Assembly: GCF_019469165.1 (NCBI RefSeq)
Contig: NZ_CP048263.1
Coordinates: forward strand, 186,001 to 250,000
Length of the DNA stretch: 64,000 nucleotides
Origin: Gilliamella sp. ESL0443
GTDB taxonomy: Bacteria; Pseudomonadota; Gammaproteobacteria; Enterobacterales; Orbaceae
Direction of reading: 5' to 3'
The position numbers were made by a program, and so were the translations under genes. Below are positions 19,643 to 28,984 of the stretch, in pieces (the stretch's first letter is position 1; each line of letters opens with the position of its first letter). Under the pieces are notes generated by a model. That model worked only from the letters and a program-made list of their open reading frames with translations. It did not search any database and was not told where the DNA came from.

Positions 19643-21001
19643 ATGGGTTCAGTTTTTGAGATATTTAAAATTGGTATAGGTCCTTCTAGTTCACATACAG
19701 TTGGTCCAATGCGAGCGGGTAAGGCGTTTATTGATCAACTGATTGATAATGGGCAAATGCCATTAGTGACAAAAATTGTGGCAGATGTTTATGGTTCTTT
19801 ATCACTGACCGGCAAGGGGCATCATACTGATGTTGCAATTATTCTTGGATTATCTGGCGAAAAGCCTGATACCGTTAATATTGACCAAATTCCCCATTTT
19901 ATTCAAACCATGAACCAATGTGGTAAATTACCGATATATAATGGTAAATACCAAATTGATTTTTCAAACGAAAGCATTATTTTTCATTCAACTTTTTTAC
20001 CATTACATGAAAATGGTATGACGTTAAGCGCTTATCATGATAATGAACTCATCGTCCAGAAAACCTATTATTCAGTGGGTGGAGGAAAAATTGTTGAAGA
20101 GGAGCAGTTTGGACAACAACAGCAGAATTCTGTTGATGTGCCTTATCCTTTTTCAACAGCAGCGCAATTATTGAAGCATTGTGATGATAATTCGTTGTCG
20201 GTATCGAGTATTGTGTTAAAAAATGAGTTACAACTGCATAGTTATGATGATGTTGTAAATTATTTTTCTTTAGTTGGACAAACAATGCTTAATTGTATTA
20301 AACGCGGCATGAATACTGAAGGATTATTACCTGGTGCGCTTAAGGTTCCTCGTCGAGCAAATGCACTTTATCGCCAATTATTGACTAGCAAAAATAATAA
20401 TGATCCAATGATTATTATTGATTGGATAAATATGTTTGCGTTAGCAGTCAGTGAAGAAAATGCCGCAGGGGGAAGGGTAGTGACGGCTCCTACCAATGGC
20501 GCTTGCGGCATAATACCAGCCGTTCTTGCCTATTATGATAAGTTTATCGATCCGGTCTCGCCCGATATTTTTATTCGCTATTTTTTAACTTGTGGAGCCA
20601 TTGGTTTACTTTATCAAAAAAATGCATCTATTTCAGGTGCTGAAGTTGGTTGTCAGGGTGAGGTCGGTGTTGCTTGTTCAATGGCGGCTGCTGGTCTGGC
20701 TGAATTGTTGGGGGGTAATCCTCAGCAAGTTTGTATGGCAGCCGAAATTGGTATGGAACATAATTTAGGTTTAACCTGTGATCCTGTTGATGGTCAAGTA
20801 CAAGTTCCTTGTATTGAACGTAATGCGATTGCTGCAGTTAAAGCAATTAATGCGACACGCATGGCATTAAGGCGCACTACTGCAGCTATCGTTTCGCTTG
20901 ATAAGGTGATTGAAACTATGTACGAAACCGGAAAGGATATGAATGCAAAATACCGAGAGACTTCACGTGGTGGGTTAGCAATTACTGTTCACTGTAGTTA
21001 A
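19643..21001 (+). CDS. sdaA: L-serine ammonia-lyase (L-serine deaminase)
   Basis: A 452-residue iron-sulfur serine deaminase that converts L-serine to pyruvate and ammonia. The alpha/beta halves are fused as in E. coli SdaA (454 residues). The N-terminus is [21 protein letters not shown]. The catalytic part carries [20 protein letters not shown]. Candidate 4Fe-4S ligands are the Cys in [15 protein letters not shown] and VACSMAAAG. The longer frame opens at a GTG (19613), but the ATG at 19643 has AAGGG at 19633-19637 and matches the family start. The paralogue SdaB cannot be excluded by sequence alone. Confidence 0.92.
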   Translation: MGSVFEIFKIGIGPSSSHTVGPMRAGKAFIDQLIDNGQMPLVTKIVADVYGSLSLTGKGHHTDVAIILGLSGEKPDTVNIDQIPHFIQTMNQCGKLPIYNGKYQIDFSNESIIFHSTFLPLHENGMTLSAYHDNELIVQKTYYSVGGGKIVEEEQFGQQQQNSVDVPYPFSTAAQLLKHCDDNSLSVSSIVLKNELQLHSYDDVVNYFSLVGQTMLNCIKRGMNTEGLLPGALKVPRRANALYRQLLTSKNNNDPMIIIDWINMFALAVSEENAAGGRVVTAPTNGACGIIPAVLAYYDKFIDPVSPDIFIRYFLTCGAIGLLYQKNASISGAEVGCQGEVGVACSMAAAGLAELLGGNPQQVCMAAEIGMEHNLGLTCDPVDGQVQVPCIERNAIAAVKAINATRMALRRTTAAIVSLDKVIETMYETGKDMNAKYRETSRGGLAITVHCS

Positions 21002-21047
21002 TAATGAAGAGTTAATTATGTGAGCTTTTTGCTGTACAATGTAAGTA

Positions 21048-21172
21048 ATCACTCACCGAAGTTACTTTAGTGAGTGATAAATGTTAAGTTATAAGTCTTA
21101 CCATAATCACTGTTAAAACATTACCACTATTACTCGATGCCACTATTATCTGATTATAAATAAGAGTGGCAT
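21048..21172. repeat. Two inverted repeats between sdaA and mpl
   Basis: The 254-bp gap between the convergent sdaA and mpl genes holds two hairpins. One is ATCACTCAC (21048-21056) with GTGAGTGAT (21070-21078). The other is ATGCCACT (21137-21144) with AGTGGCAT (21165-21172), extended by TTAT/ATAA after one mismatch. Neither has a clean T-tract. They are probably transcript ends for the two convergent genes. Confidence 0.5.
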
Positions 21173-21255
21173 ATTTAAGTATTACAACAATCTTTTTTGC
21201 ATCTTTTAATATGCAGATGCATTTAGGAAAATTAATTATTTAGTGCGATTAATCG

Positions 21256-22638
21256 TTATGCATCTAATTGTTTTCTTAATTGTTGTTTTTTTAAGCTTTC
21301 TAAAATCTTGTTATGAATTCCACTAAAACCACCATTACTCATAATCAAAATGGCATCGGTTGGTTTGGCTGATTTTGTTATCATTTCAACTAATAAGTCA
21401 ATATCAGCTGTCCAATAAGCCGGTTGGATACAGGCATCGACTACATCAGCAACTAACCAAGGTAGTTGTTCTGGTTGGAACATATATATTTCATCAGCGC
21501 GACCTAATGATGGAGCGAGTTCATCTTTTGAAATCCCTAACTTCATTGTGTTAGAACGAGGCTCTAATACTGCTAAAATTCGTCGATTTGCACCAATTTT
21601 GCTGCGTAATGCTTCTAATGTTGCTAAAATTGCCGTTGGATGATGAGCAAAATCATCATAAATTTCAATGTTATTGACCTCACCATATAGCTCCAAGCGT
21701 CTTTTAGCATTTAAAAATGAACCTAACGCTAAACAAGCATCTGCTGGATCTATACCAACATTGTGTGCAGCGGCAATTGCCATTAAGGCATTATGCATAT
21801 TGTGTTCACCAACTAAAGAATAGTTAACTGTACCCATCTTTTTGTTGTTGTAATAAACATCAAACTGGCTGGCATCATTAGCAATCTTTTTCGCTAACCA
21901 ACCGTCTTCAGATTCGGTAAAAGATTGTTTACTCCAACAACCTTTTGCTAATACTTGTTTTAAATTGACATCTTCTTGAGGAGAAATTATCAATCCTTTA
22001 CTTGGTACTAAACGAACTAGATGATGGAACTGTTTTTGGATAGAACTAAGATCATCAAAAATATCTGCATGATCAAATTCCAAATTATTCATAATCAGTG
22101 TTTTGGGACAATAATGCATAAATTTAGAGCGTTTATCGAAAAATGAACAGTCATACTCATCCGCTTCAATAACAAAAAAGTTACCTTCACCTAATCTTGC
22201 TGATACTTCAAAATTACCCGGAACACCACCAATAACAAAACCCTGTTTATAGCCTTGTTTTTCTAAAATCCAGTTAACCATTCCAGCCGTTGTTGTTTTG
22301 CCGTGTGTACCTGCCACAGCAATAACCCAACGGTCTTTTAGTACATTATCATGTAACCATTGTGGTGCAGAGACGTAAGGAATGTTATTGTCCAAAATGT
22401 ATTCAACACAAGGATTTCCTCTTGATAGAGCATTGCCAATGATAACTAGATCAGGAGTTGGTGTTAATTGTGATGGATCGTCTCCTTCAATAATATCAAT
22501 ATGCTCTTTTTGTAACAGCGTACTCATTGGTGGGTAAACATTTTTATCTGATCCTGTTACTTTGTGACCTAATGAACGAGCTATTAATGCAATACCGCCC
22601 ATAAATGTGCCACAAATCCCAAGAATATGAATATGCAT
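21256..22638 (-). CDS. mpl: UDP-N-acetylmuramate:L-alanyl-gamma-D-glutamyl-meso-DAP ligase
   Basis: A 460-residue Mur ligase (E. coli Mpl 457) that attaches the recycled murein tripeptide to UDP-MurNAc. The N-terminus MHIHILGICGTFMGGIALIA is characteristic of Mpl. The ATP loop AVAGTHGKTTTAG is near residue 108. EADEYDCSFFDKRSKF, NNLEFDHADIFDD, GEHNMHNALMAIAAAHN and YDDFAHHPTAI follow in the Mur order. The activity implies peptidoglycan recycling in this organism. It is monocistronic as far as can be seen, lying between convergent sdaA and the recJ operon. Confidence 0.95.
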   Translation of the reverse strand: MHIHILGICGTFMGGIALIARSLGHKVTGSDKNVYPPMSTLLQKEHIDIIEGDDPSQLTPTPDLVIIGNALSRGNPCVEYILDNNIPYVSAPQWLHDNVLKDRWVIAVAGTHGKTTTAGMVNWILEKQGYKQGFVIGGVPGNFEVSARLGEGNFFVIEADEYDCSFFDKRSKFMHYCPKTLIMNNLEFDHADIFDDLSSIQKQFHHLVRLVPSKGLIISPQEDVNLKQVLAKGCWSKQSFTESEDGWLAKKIANDASQFDVYYNNKKMGTVNYSLVGEHNMHNALMAIAAAHNVGIDPADACLALGSFLNAKRRLELYGEVNNIEIYDDFAHHPTAILATLEALRSKIGANRRILAVLEPRSNTMKLGISKDELAPSLGRADEIYMFQPEQLPWLVADVVDACIQPAYWTADIDLLVEMITKSAKPTDAILIMSNGGFSGIHNKILESLKKQQLRKQLDA

Positions 22639-22759
22639 TTTTTGTCCTTAATGTTGTATAAAATGTACTAATGATAAAACTATTGTATTGCTAATTTTAT
22701 TTTTATGATTAACTGATCTGATTTTACAGAATCTAGTAATTATAGTCGATCTTAATCGC

Positions 22760-24490
22760 TTATGCGATAGGCCAAATATGTCTTATCATTAATTTTAGGG
22801 TTTGATTTCCTCGAAACTCATTTACATCTAAGTGATAAACAATTTTTGCTTCTTTTATCGTTTGGTCTGGCCACTTTGTTAAATTAACATTAAAACAGAT
22901 CCCTTCAATTATTGGTCCCCCATTTTTGGGTTCTAATACTAATTTAAGGTGTTTTTCAGCAAATATGCGTTGCTGATGAATAATAAATTCGCCATCAAAT
23001 GTAGGTTCGATAAATCCTTCACCCCATGGACCAGAGTCTTTTAGTAGTTTTGCAATTGAATAATTAAAATCTTCGTTATTTATCTCGCCATCGGTTTCAA
23101 TCGTTTGTTCAAGTACCTTCAAATCAAGTTGCTCAGTTATCACTGTTTCTAAAAGATCCCTAAATTTATCTAAATCTTTTTCTTGAATACTTAATCCAGC
23201 AGCCATGGCATGACCACCAAAGCTAACCAAAATATCTGGATATCTTTGATTCAATTCATAGAGTACATTTTGTAAGTGAATACCATCTATTGATCTTCCA
23301 GAACCTTTCAATAATCCATCTTCTGTCGAAGCGAAACATATCACAGGACGATAATATTTGTCTTTCAATCGTGCTGAGACTATACCAATAACACCTTGAT
23401 GCCACTCAGGATGATGTACCACTATTGAATTAGGTAAAGAAGGTTTATGTATCTGTTCAACGTGGGATAAAGCTTCTTGATACATCGTTTGCTCAATTAA
23501 TTTTCGATCACTATTAAGCGTATCAAGATCGGCTGCTTGATTGACTGCACTATCATAGTCTTCACATAGCAATAATTCTACGCTCAGAGACATATTATCC
23601 ATTCGTCCAGCAGCATTTAGTCTCGGGGCTATATAATAAGCAAGATCTGTTGAGGTGAACGTAAGGGGATCTCGTCTGGAAATATTTAATAATGCTTTAA
23701 TTCCTTCACAACAATAGCCTGCTCGGATACGGCTAACACCTTGATGGACTAGTATTCGGTTATTTAGGTCGAGTTTTACCACATCGGCAATAGTGCCAAG
23801 GGCAACTAAGTCTAATAAGCTAGCAATATTAAATTCTTCTAACTTATGTGTGGTGAACCAGTTTTCCTTGCGTAATTTTGACCGTAATGCCAACATAAAA
23901 TAAAAAGCTACACCAACACCTGCTAAATGTTTTGAAGGAAAAGTGCAATTTGGTAAATTAGGATTGATAATTGCATCCGCAGGAGGTAGTTTTTCTGGAC
24001 ATAAGTGGTGATCGGTAATAATGACGGTTAAATTCGACTGTTTTGCAAATTCGACCGCCTCAACAGCAGAAACACCGTTATCAACAGTAATAATAAGATC
24101 CGCTTTTTGTAAAATTGCTTTCTTTACGACGTTAATACTTAAGCCATATCCATCATCAAAACGATTTGGAATAATATAATCGACAAATTGACACCCCATT
24201 TTTTTTAACGCTTTTACCGTTAATGCGGTACTGGTTGCGCCATCGGTATCAAAGTCTCCAACAATCATTATTCGCTCATTGTTTTTCATTGCAGAATAAA
24301 GAATGTCAACAGCTTTATTGGTACCATCTAGATTGTCGTAGTTACATAGATTACGAGTGGTATAGTCTAGTTCTTGCATAGACGTTATTCCGCGCAATGC
24401 ATATACTCGCTGCAACAATAACGGAATGTCATTTGATAATTCTGGTAGCGTTTCGGGTAACTTACGATGTATTAATTTATCTGCTTTCAT
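22760..24490 (-). CDS. recJ: Single-stranded-DNA-specific exonuclease RecJ
   Basis: A 576-residue 5'-3' exonuclease (E. coli 577) for RecF-pathway recombination and mismatch repair. DHH-family motifs are GDFDTDGATS (about 78-87), ITVDNGVSA, ITDHHLCP (DHH at 160-162) and the DHHA1 part FGGHAMAAGLSI (about 410). A C-terminal OB-like region follows. It is the last gene of the xerD-dsbC-recJ series on this strand, the E. coli order; the gap to dsbC is 73 bp. Confidence 0.96.
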   Translation of the reverse strand: MKADKLIHRKLPETLPELSNDIPLLLQRVYALRGITSMQELDYTTRNLCNYDNLDGTNKAVDILYSAMKNNERIMIVGDFDTDGATSTALTVKALKKMGCQFVDYIIPNRFDDGYGLSINVVKKAILQKADLIITVDNGVSAVEAVEFAKQSNLTVIITDHHLCPEKLPPADAIINPNLPNCTFPSKHLAGVGVAFYFMLALRSKLRKENWFTTHKLEEFNIASLLDLVALGTIADVVKLDLNNRILVHQGVSRIRAGYCCEGIKALLNISRRDPLTFTSTDLAYYIAPRLNAAGRMDNMSLSVELLLCEDYDSAVNQAADLDTLNSDRKLIEQTMYQEALSHVEQIHKPSLPNSIVVHHPEWHQGVIGIVSARLKDKYYRPVICFASTEDGLLKGSGRSIDGIHLQNVLYELNQRYPDILVSFGGHAMAAGLSIQEKDLDKFRDLLETVITEQLDLKVLEQTIETDGEINNEDFNYSIAKLLKDSGPWGEGFIEPTFDGEFIIHQQRIFAEKHLKLVLEPKNGGPIIEGICFNVNLTKWPDQTIKEAKIVYHLDVNEFRGNQTLKLMIRHIWPIA

Positions 24491-24563
24491 ATGATGAATG
24501 TTAGCGCGTATGCGCTAACAATTTTTTGTATTCTATAATTTAAAGGTTATAAATTATACAGTA

Positions 24564-25268
24564 CTAGTTATTAGATTTCTTTTTTAAAATTTCGATTAAT
24601 TTATCAGCCGGAACGTAACCAGAGACAAGTTGTCCATCAGGTAATACTATTGCTGGTGTTCCACTAATACCTAGTTTTTTACCAACGTTAAATTGCTGTG
24701 TTACATAAGGGATCATGCTATTAGCAGGTGAAATTTTATTACCTTTATATGCATTTTCAAAAGCGGCTTTGCGATCAACTACACTCCAAATGGATTGCAT
24801 ATTTTTACCTACTTCACTATCTGCTCCTGCTCGTGGAAAAGCAAAATAGTGAACAGAGATGCCTGCATTTAAATATTGCTCAATATTTTCGTGTAATAAT
24901 TTACAGTAGTGGCATGTGTAATCGGTAAAAACTGAGATAACATATTGTTCATTTGGAGCTTGATAAACAATGGCATCTTTTTCAATTGATTTCATTAATT
25001 TTAAGTTATTGCTGTTGGCAATATTTACTGGTTCACTGCCTTCAAGATTATAGATTGGCCCTTGAGTTAAGAATTTACCATCATCAGTAACATAAAAGAT
25101 ACCATCTGGTGTGGTAACACTTTTTAGCCCTTGTATTGGATTATTTTCGATTGTAATTTCTTTACTAGAAAAACCTAACTTTTCCATTGTTTTTGTAATA
25201 TCGGCGTTAGAGGCTAATACTGAAGTTGAGATCAATGCTAAACCTAAACTGATTACTAATTTTTTCAT
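24564..25268 (-). CDS. dsbC: Thiol:disulfide interchange protein DsbC
   Basis: A 234-residue periplasmic disulfide isomerase (E. coli 236). The signal peptide ends VLA-SN near residue 19. An N-terminal dimerisation domain spans about 20-80. The thioredoxin-fold domain has Cys119-His-Tyr-Cys122 in FTDYTCHYCK and the cis-Pro region GTPAIVLPDGQLVSGY. It lacks the two extra structural cysteines of E. coli DsbC: no other Cys is seen after the active site. It lies between xerD (27 nt upstream) and recJ. Confidence 0.94.
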   Translation of the reverse strand: MKKLVISLGLALISTSVLASNADITKTMEKLGFSSKEITIENNPIQGLKSVTTPDGIFYVTDDGKFLTQGPIYNLEGSEPVNIANSNNLKLMKSIEKDAIVYQAPNEQYVISVFTDYTCHYCKLLHENIEQYLNAGISVHYFAFPRAGADSEVGKNMQSIWSVVDRKAAFENAYKGNKISPANSMIPYVTQQFNVGKKLGISGTPAIVLPDGQLVSGYVPADKLIEILKKKSNN

Positions 25269-25294
25269 TCAATTATCCTTAGTTTATTGAACCG

Positions 25295-26209
25295 CTATGC
25301 GCGAGGATGATGTTTGCTGTGCAACTGTTTTAATCTTTCTGTTGCAACATGTGTATAAATCTGTGTAGTTGATAAACTACTATGCCCAAGTAACATTTGT
25401 ACAACACGCAAATCGGCACCATGATTAAGCAAATGCGTTGCAAAAGCGTGTCTAAGTACATGAGGCGAAAGGGCTTCTATATTAATGCCCGTTAGTATGG
25501 CATAATATTTTATCCTATGCCAGAAAGTCTGTCGTGTCATTTTTTTACCCAATCGACTTGGAAAAAGAACATCAACAGGGCCATTTTTTAAAAGATCGTT
25601 GCGCGCATATTTGAAATAGTATTCAAGCCAATAAATAGCCTCTTCACCCAATGGAACTAAACGCTCTTTATTTCCTTTACCAACGACTCTAACTACTCCT
25701 TGTCTAAGGCTTACATCGCTAATCTCCAGATTCACTAACTCCGAAACGCGTAGCCCTGTTGCATAAAGCACTTCTAACATCGCTTTATCTCGCAATTCTA
25801 TTGGATCATCAATACTTGGTGATTCAAGAAGAGCATCAACCTGTAATTCAGTTAGATCTTTGGGTAACTTTTTGGGTAATTTGGGTGATGATAATATAGC
25901 TGATGGATCATCCGTACGATAATTTTCTTGATATAAATATTGAAAAAAACGTTTAGTCGCACTAAGTAAACGAGCTGAACTACTTGCTTTATAACCATCT
26001 TTAACGCGTTGCAATAAAAATTCCTGCAAATTAATTGATTGCGCAGTGATGAAATTAACTTGCTGTGATTGCAGTGATTGGCTTAAAGCAAACAGGTCGA
26101 GTTTATAAGATTCGATAGTATTTTCAGAAAGATTTCGTTCCAACCAAATTGAGTCTAAAAATTGTTCAATTAATATTTTATTTTGTGATGATATCTCTTT
26201 ATCAGACAT
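25295..26209 (-). CDS. xerD: Site-specific tyrosine recombinase XerD
   Basis: A 304-residue XerD (E. coli 298) that resolves chromosome dimers at dif with XerC under FtsK control. A SAM-like N-terminal core-binding domain spans about 10-105. The catalytic residues are all present: Arg154 (ATGLRVSEL), Lys178 (VVGKGNKER), His250 and Arg253 (HVLRHAFATH), His276 (LGHSSLSTTQ) and the nucleophile Tyr285 (IYTHV). Its position ahead of dsbC and recJ supports XerD over XerC. Confidence 0.96.
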   Translation of the reverse strand: MSDKEISSQNKILIEQFLDSIWLERNLSENTIESYKLDLFALSQSLQSQQVNFITAQSINLQEFLLQRVKDGYKASSSARLLSATKRFFQYLYQENYRTDDPSAILSSPKLPKKLPKDLTELQVDALLESPSIDDPIELRDKAMLEVLYATGLRVSELVNLEISDVSLRQGVVRVVGKGNKERLVPLGEEAIYWLEYYFKYARNDLLKNGPVDVLFPSRLGKKMTRQTFWHRIKYYAILTGINIEALSPHVLRHAFATHLLNHGADLRVVQMLLGHSSLSTTQIYTHVATERLKQLHSKHHPRA

Positions 26210-26355
26210 TAAAAGCCAACTCTTTTTTCGACGATTTTTCCTATTATATACTAACTGCTAATAACTATTCACTTTAGTTTATGTTGGAAGAATCTTTTGT
26301 ATCTTTTCTTTAGCCTACGATATACTGCACTATCGGTTATTTTTTATAATAAGTT

Positions 26356-26982
26356 ATGCTGAAACGAAATATTAATCTTTTTATTGTGCTATATGCTTTT
26401 TTGGTAATAGGTCTTGAAACTTATATTTATTGGCATACACGACTTCGTCCTTGGCAACCAGGAACACCTATCGGGAGAATGGTTTTTTATTACAGTTTTT
26501 TTACCGTGTTGTCTAATCTCATGTTGGCATTTAGCTGTTTGTGGTTAGCCTTTAATCCAAACTGCAATCGATATTTTTTTAAAGTGATTCGATTAAATGG
26601 TTTAATCGGAGTAATTATAACGGCTATTGTCTATAATCTAATATTAAGAAGTATTCATAAACCACCGAGTACATTATTACAATTTACTAATGAGAGTTTA
26701 CATGTCGTTTTACCTATTGCTGGAGTATTAAGTTGGTTAATATGGGGACCATTTCGACGAATTCATTTCAAGGTTATCGTTGGCTCGTTTTTGTCAATGC
26801 TAATTTATGGTATTTATATCTTCACAAGAGGTTATTTTACTAATCAATATCCCTATCCTTTTATTAATGTAGTGAAGGTTGGTTACGCTAAAGCGCTTTA
26901 TTCCTCTGGATTGGTTTTTGTGCTGTTTTTAGTCTTGGCTTTTTTATTATGGGGCATTGATTGTTTTAGGAGACGAATATGA
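26356..26982 (+). CDS. Pr6Pr family integral membrane protein
   Basis: A 208-residue protein with about six membrane segments. The layout fits the Pr6Pr family: YYSFFTVLSNLMLAFSCLW in segment 2, VYNLILRS after segment 3, and HVVLPIAGVLSWLIWGP and YPFINVVKVGYAKALYSSGLVFV later. The family has no settled function. The stop overlaps the grxB start (ATGA at 26979-26982), so the two are translationally coupled. No redox motif is visible in the membrane protein itself. Confidence 0.72.
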   Translation: MLKRNINLFIVLYAFLVIGLETYIYWHTRLRPWQPGTPIGRMVFYYSFFTVLSNLMLAFSCLWLAFNPNCNRYFFKVIRLNGLIGVIITAIVYNLILRSIHKPPSTLLQFTNESLHVVLPIAGVLSWLIWGPFRRIHFKVIVGSFLSMLIYGIYIFTRGYFTNQYPYPFINVVKVGYAKALYSSGLVFVLFLVLAFLLWGIDCFRRRI

Positions 26983-27629
26983 AATTATTTATTTATGAAC
27001 ACTGTCCTTTTTGTGTACGTGCAAGAATGATTTTTGGCTTGAAAAATATTCCGGTTGAGCAGCATGTTTTTCTAAGTAATGATGCTAAATCACCAGAAAG
27101 CATGATTGGCGAAAAAATGGTACCCATCTTACAAAAAGAAGATGGTAGCTATATGCCAGAAAGTTTGGATATTGTTGCTTATATCGATAGCAATTATGGC
27201 GGTAGCCCTATTTTAACAGGACCTAAAAATCCAAAAATTGAAGCATTGATAAAACAACTTCAACAATATGACTATAAGTTAGAGTGTCCGCGTTATATCA
27301 AACTTGGTTTAGCTGAATTTGCTACTCAAGATGCTATTGATAATTTTGTCACAAATAAGAGTAAAAAGATGGGATCGTTTGATGAATGCCTTGCTCAAAC
27401 TGATTCGTTAATCGCTAAGGTTGCTGATTTATTCACTCAACTTGAATCCTTAATCGCATCGCCTAATGCATGTAATGGCTCGTTATCTTGGGATGATATT
27501 TGTTTGTTCCCAATATTACGCAATTTGACATGTGTTAAAGGACTTAAATTTCCGACTAAAATTAGAGAATATTTAGAATCTATGTCTAAAAAAAGTAAAG
27601 TAAATTTATTTTTTGATAAAGCTATCTAA
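26979..27629 (+). CDS. grxB: Glutaredoxin 2
   Basis: A 216-residue GrxB-type glutaredoxin (E. coli 215) with a GST-like fold. It reduces protein disulfides and mixed disulfides with glutathione. The N-terminal thioredoxin domain starts MKLFIYEHCPFC with the Cys9-Pro-Phe-Cys12 active site, followed by KMVPILQKEDG and MPESLDIVAYID. The all-helical C-terminal domain has SWDDICLFPILRNLTCVKG, also typical. The ATG lies within the stop of the Pr6Pr gene. A strong bidirectional terminator follows. Confidence 0.94.
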   Translation: MKLFIYEHCPFCVRARMIFGLKNIPVEQHVFLSNDAKSPESMIGEKMVPILQKEDGSYMPESLDIVAYIDSNYGGSPILTGPKNPKIEALIKQLQQYDYKLECPRYIKLGLAEFATQDAIDNFVTNKSKKMGSFDECLAQTDSLIAKVADLFTQLESLIASPNACNGSLSWDDICLFPILRNLTCVKGLKFPTKIREYLESMSKKSKVNLFFDKAI

Positions 27630-27682
27630 TTGGAGATATTTGCAGGAGTATTAAAAAGTAATTAGCTAATTTATTGTTAATT

Positions 27683-27722
27683 ATAAGAGTACAAGTTGGA
27701 AGAAAACTTGTACTCTTTTTTG
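27683..27722. terminator. Bidirectional rho-independent terminator
   Basis: A 13-bp perfect stem, AAGAGTACAAGTT (27685-27697) with AACTTGTACTCTT (27705-27717), has a 7-nt loop and Ts on the grxB side. It separates convergent grxB and the LacD-type aldolase. Confidence 0.92.
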
Positions 27723-27760
27723 TATTAAATCTTCGTTATAAATTTTAAAAAAATAATCAA

Positions 27761-28801
27761 TTAATTGCTTAATACAGGATCAATAATTTCAATCTTATCT
27801 TTGCCACCATACACATCATACCAAGGTGTTGCGTATTGTTTTAAGATTTTGTTAAGGTGTTCAACATTTTCACGACCAGTTGTATCTAGCCAACGTTTTA
27901 ATCCATCTTTACCGCCGTTAGCATATGCTGCTACGCCTTCAAACCAAGTTGCACGACCGCCTAAAATACCACTGTATTTAGCGCCATGTTCGCCAGCAAA
28001 AATAAGCTCTTCATGGAAAGTCTTGGTTGGTACACCAGCACTTAAGTAGATAAATGGGCGTGTAGCAGCGTCACTTGCTTGTTTAAAATATTCAGCCGCT
28101 TGTTTTTGGGAATATACCACAGGATTATTGTCGTTAAACCCTTCAACATTTTTAAATAGAACTGGCACTTCTACTTTTAAGATATCGATGTAATAGTGAT
28201 CTTTAGTAAATTCCTTAATAGTTTTGATCACTTTTTGAGGTTTGATTTTGGCAAATTCAGGGCTTTTATCATCAGTCACCACATTATCATAGACAATTGG
28301 TTCGACAAATACCGGAATATCAGCGGCTCTCGCTTCATTGCCTAAACGTTCTAAAAAGGCATGTTTTTTATCTAAGATATCTTGAGGGTCATCCGGATTA
28401 TAATAAACAAGGACTTTTGCTGCATCCGCACCTTTTTTCAATAAACGTTGCAGTGAATCTTCAGGCAAAATATCAGGTAAACGACCAGGAGTATTGGCAT
28501 CATAACCAGTTTTTTCATAAGACATGATTAAGCCTGCATTTTTATTTTTAGCAGCCATACCTTTGAAACCAAGTTCTTCATCAAGCAAAATGGCACTAAC
28601 ATATTTGGTTAATTCCTGAGAAACAAGCTCTTTAAATTCATAAACCATGTCAATGTGATAACGCTCTTGACCAACGGCATTTTGCATCATTTTTACCATT
28701 GAACCACGCTGATCGATTGCTAATGCTGCAATTACGCCATCTTGGTTAGATAATTGTTGCATACGGTTGAATTTTCCACGAGAAATGCGTTTTGTTGCCA
28801 T
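27761..28801 (-). CDS. lacD: Class I tagatose-1,6-bisphosphate aldolase family protein (LacD-like)
   Basis: A 346-residue class I aldolase of the LacD family. It contains AALAIDQRGSMVKMM, AILLDEELGFKG, DAAKVLVYYNPDDPQ, FVEPIVYD, the Schiff-base Lys candidate in YYIDILKVEVPV, and YLSAGVPTKTF. LacD cleaves tagatose-1,6-bisphosphate to DHAP and glyceraldehyde 3-phosphate. The precise substrate here is unproven, since no lacABC genes are adjacent. A longer frame opens at 28816, but the ATG at 28801 has GGAG at the right distance (complement of 28811-28814) and is preferred. It is divergent from the MHS-type transporter. Confidence 0.82.
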   Translation of the reverse strand: MATKRISRGKFNRMQQLSNQDGVIAALAIDQRGSMVKMMQNAVGQERYHIDMVYEFKELVSQELTKYVSAILLDEELGFKGMAAKNKNAGLIMSYEKTGYDANTPGRLPDILPEDSLQRLLKKGADAAKVLVYYNPDDPQDILDKKHAFLERLGNEARAADIPVFVEPIVYDNVVTDDKSPEFAKIKPQKVIKTIKEFTKDHYYIDILKVEVPVLFKNVEGFNDNNPVVYSQKQAAEYFKQASDAATRPFIYLSAGVPTKTFHEELIFAGEHGAKYSGILGGRATWFEGVAAYANGGKDGLKRWLDTTGRENVEHLNKILKQYATPWYDVYGGKDKIEIIDPVLSN

Positions 28802-28956
28802 TTTAGAACTCTCCATTTGTTAAGATTTTGTTATTGTAGGTATTTGTATGACTAACTATTAATCATTTAGTGCTAGTTTTGATTTTTGTTCACTTTTAGA
28901 TATTTTCTTTTAAATAACAGTTAGTTCTTGTATAGTAGTACAATTTACTAGACTGA

Positions 28957-28978
28957 TTGTAAACAATTATTTACAAGG
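28957..28978. promoter_or_regulatory. Inverted repeat overlapping the transporter ribosome site
   Basis: TTGTAAA (28957-28963) and TTTACAA (28970-28976) form a 7-bp inverted repeat with a 6-nt spacer. It overlaps the AAGG ribosome site (28975-28978) of the gene at 28985. It could be a regulator site or an RNA hairpin hiding the ribosome site. Confidence 0.5.
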
Positions 28979-28984
28979 ATGATT

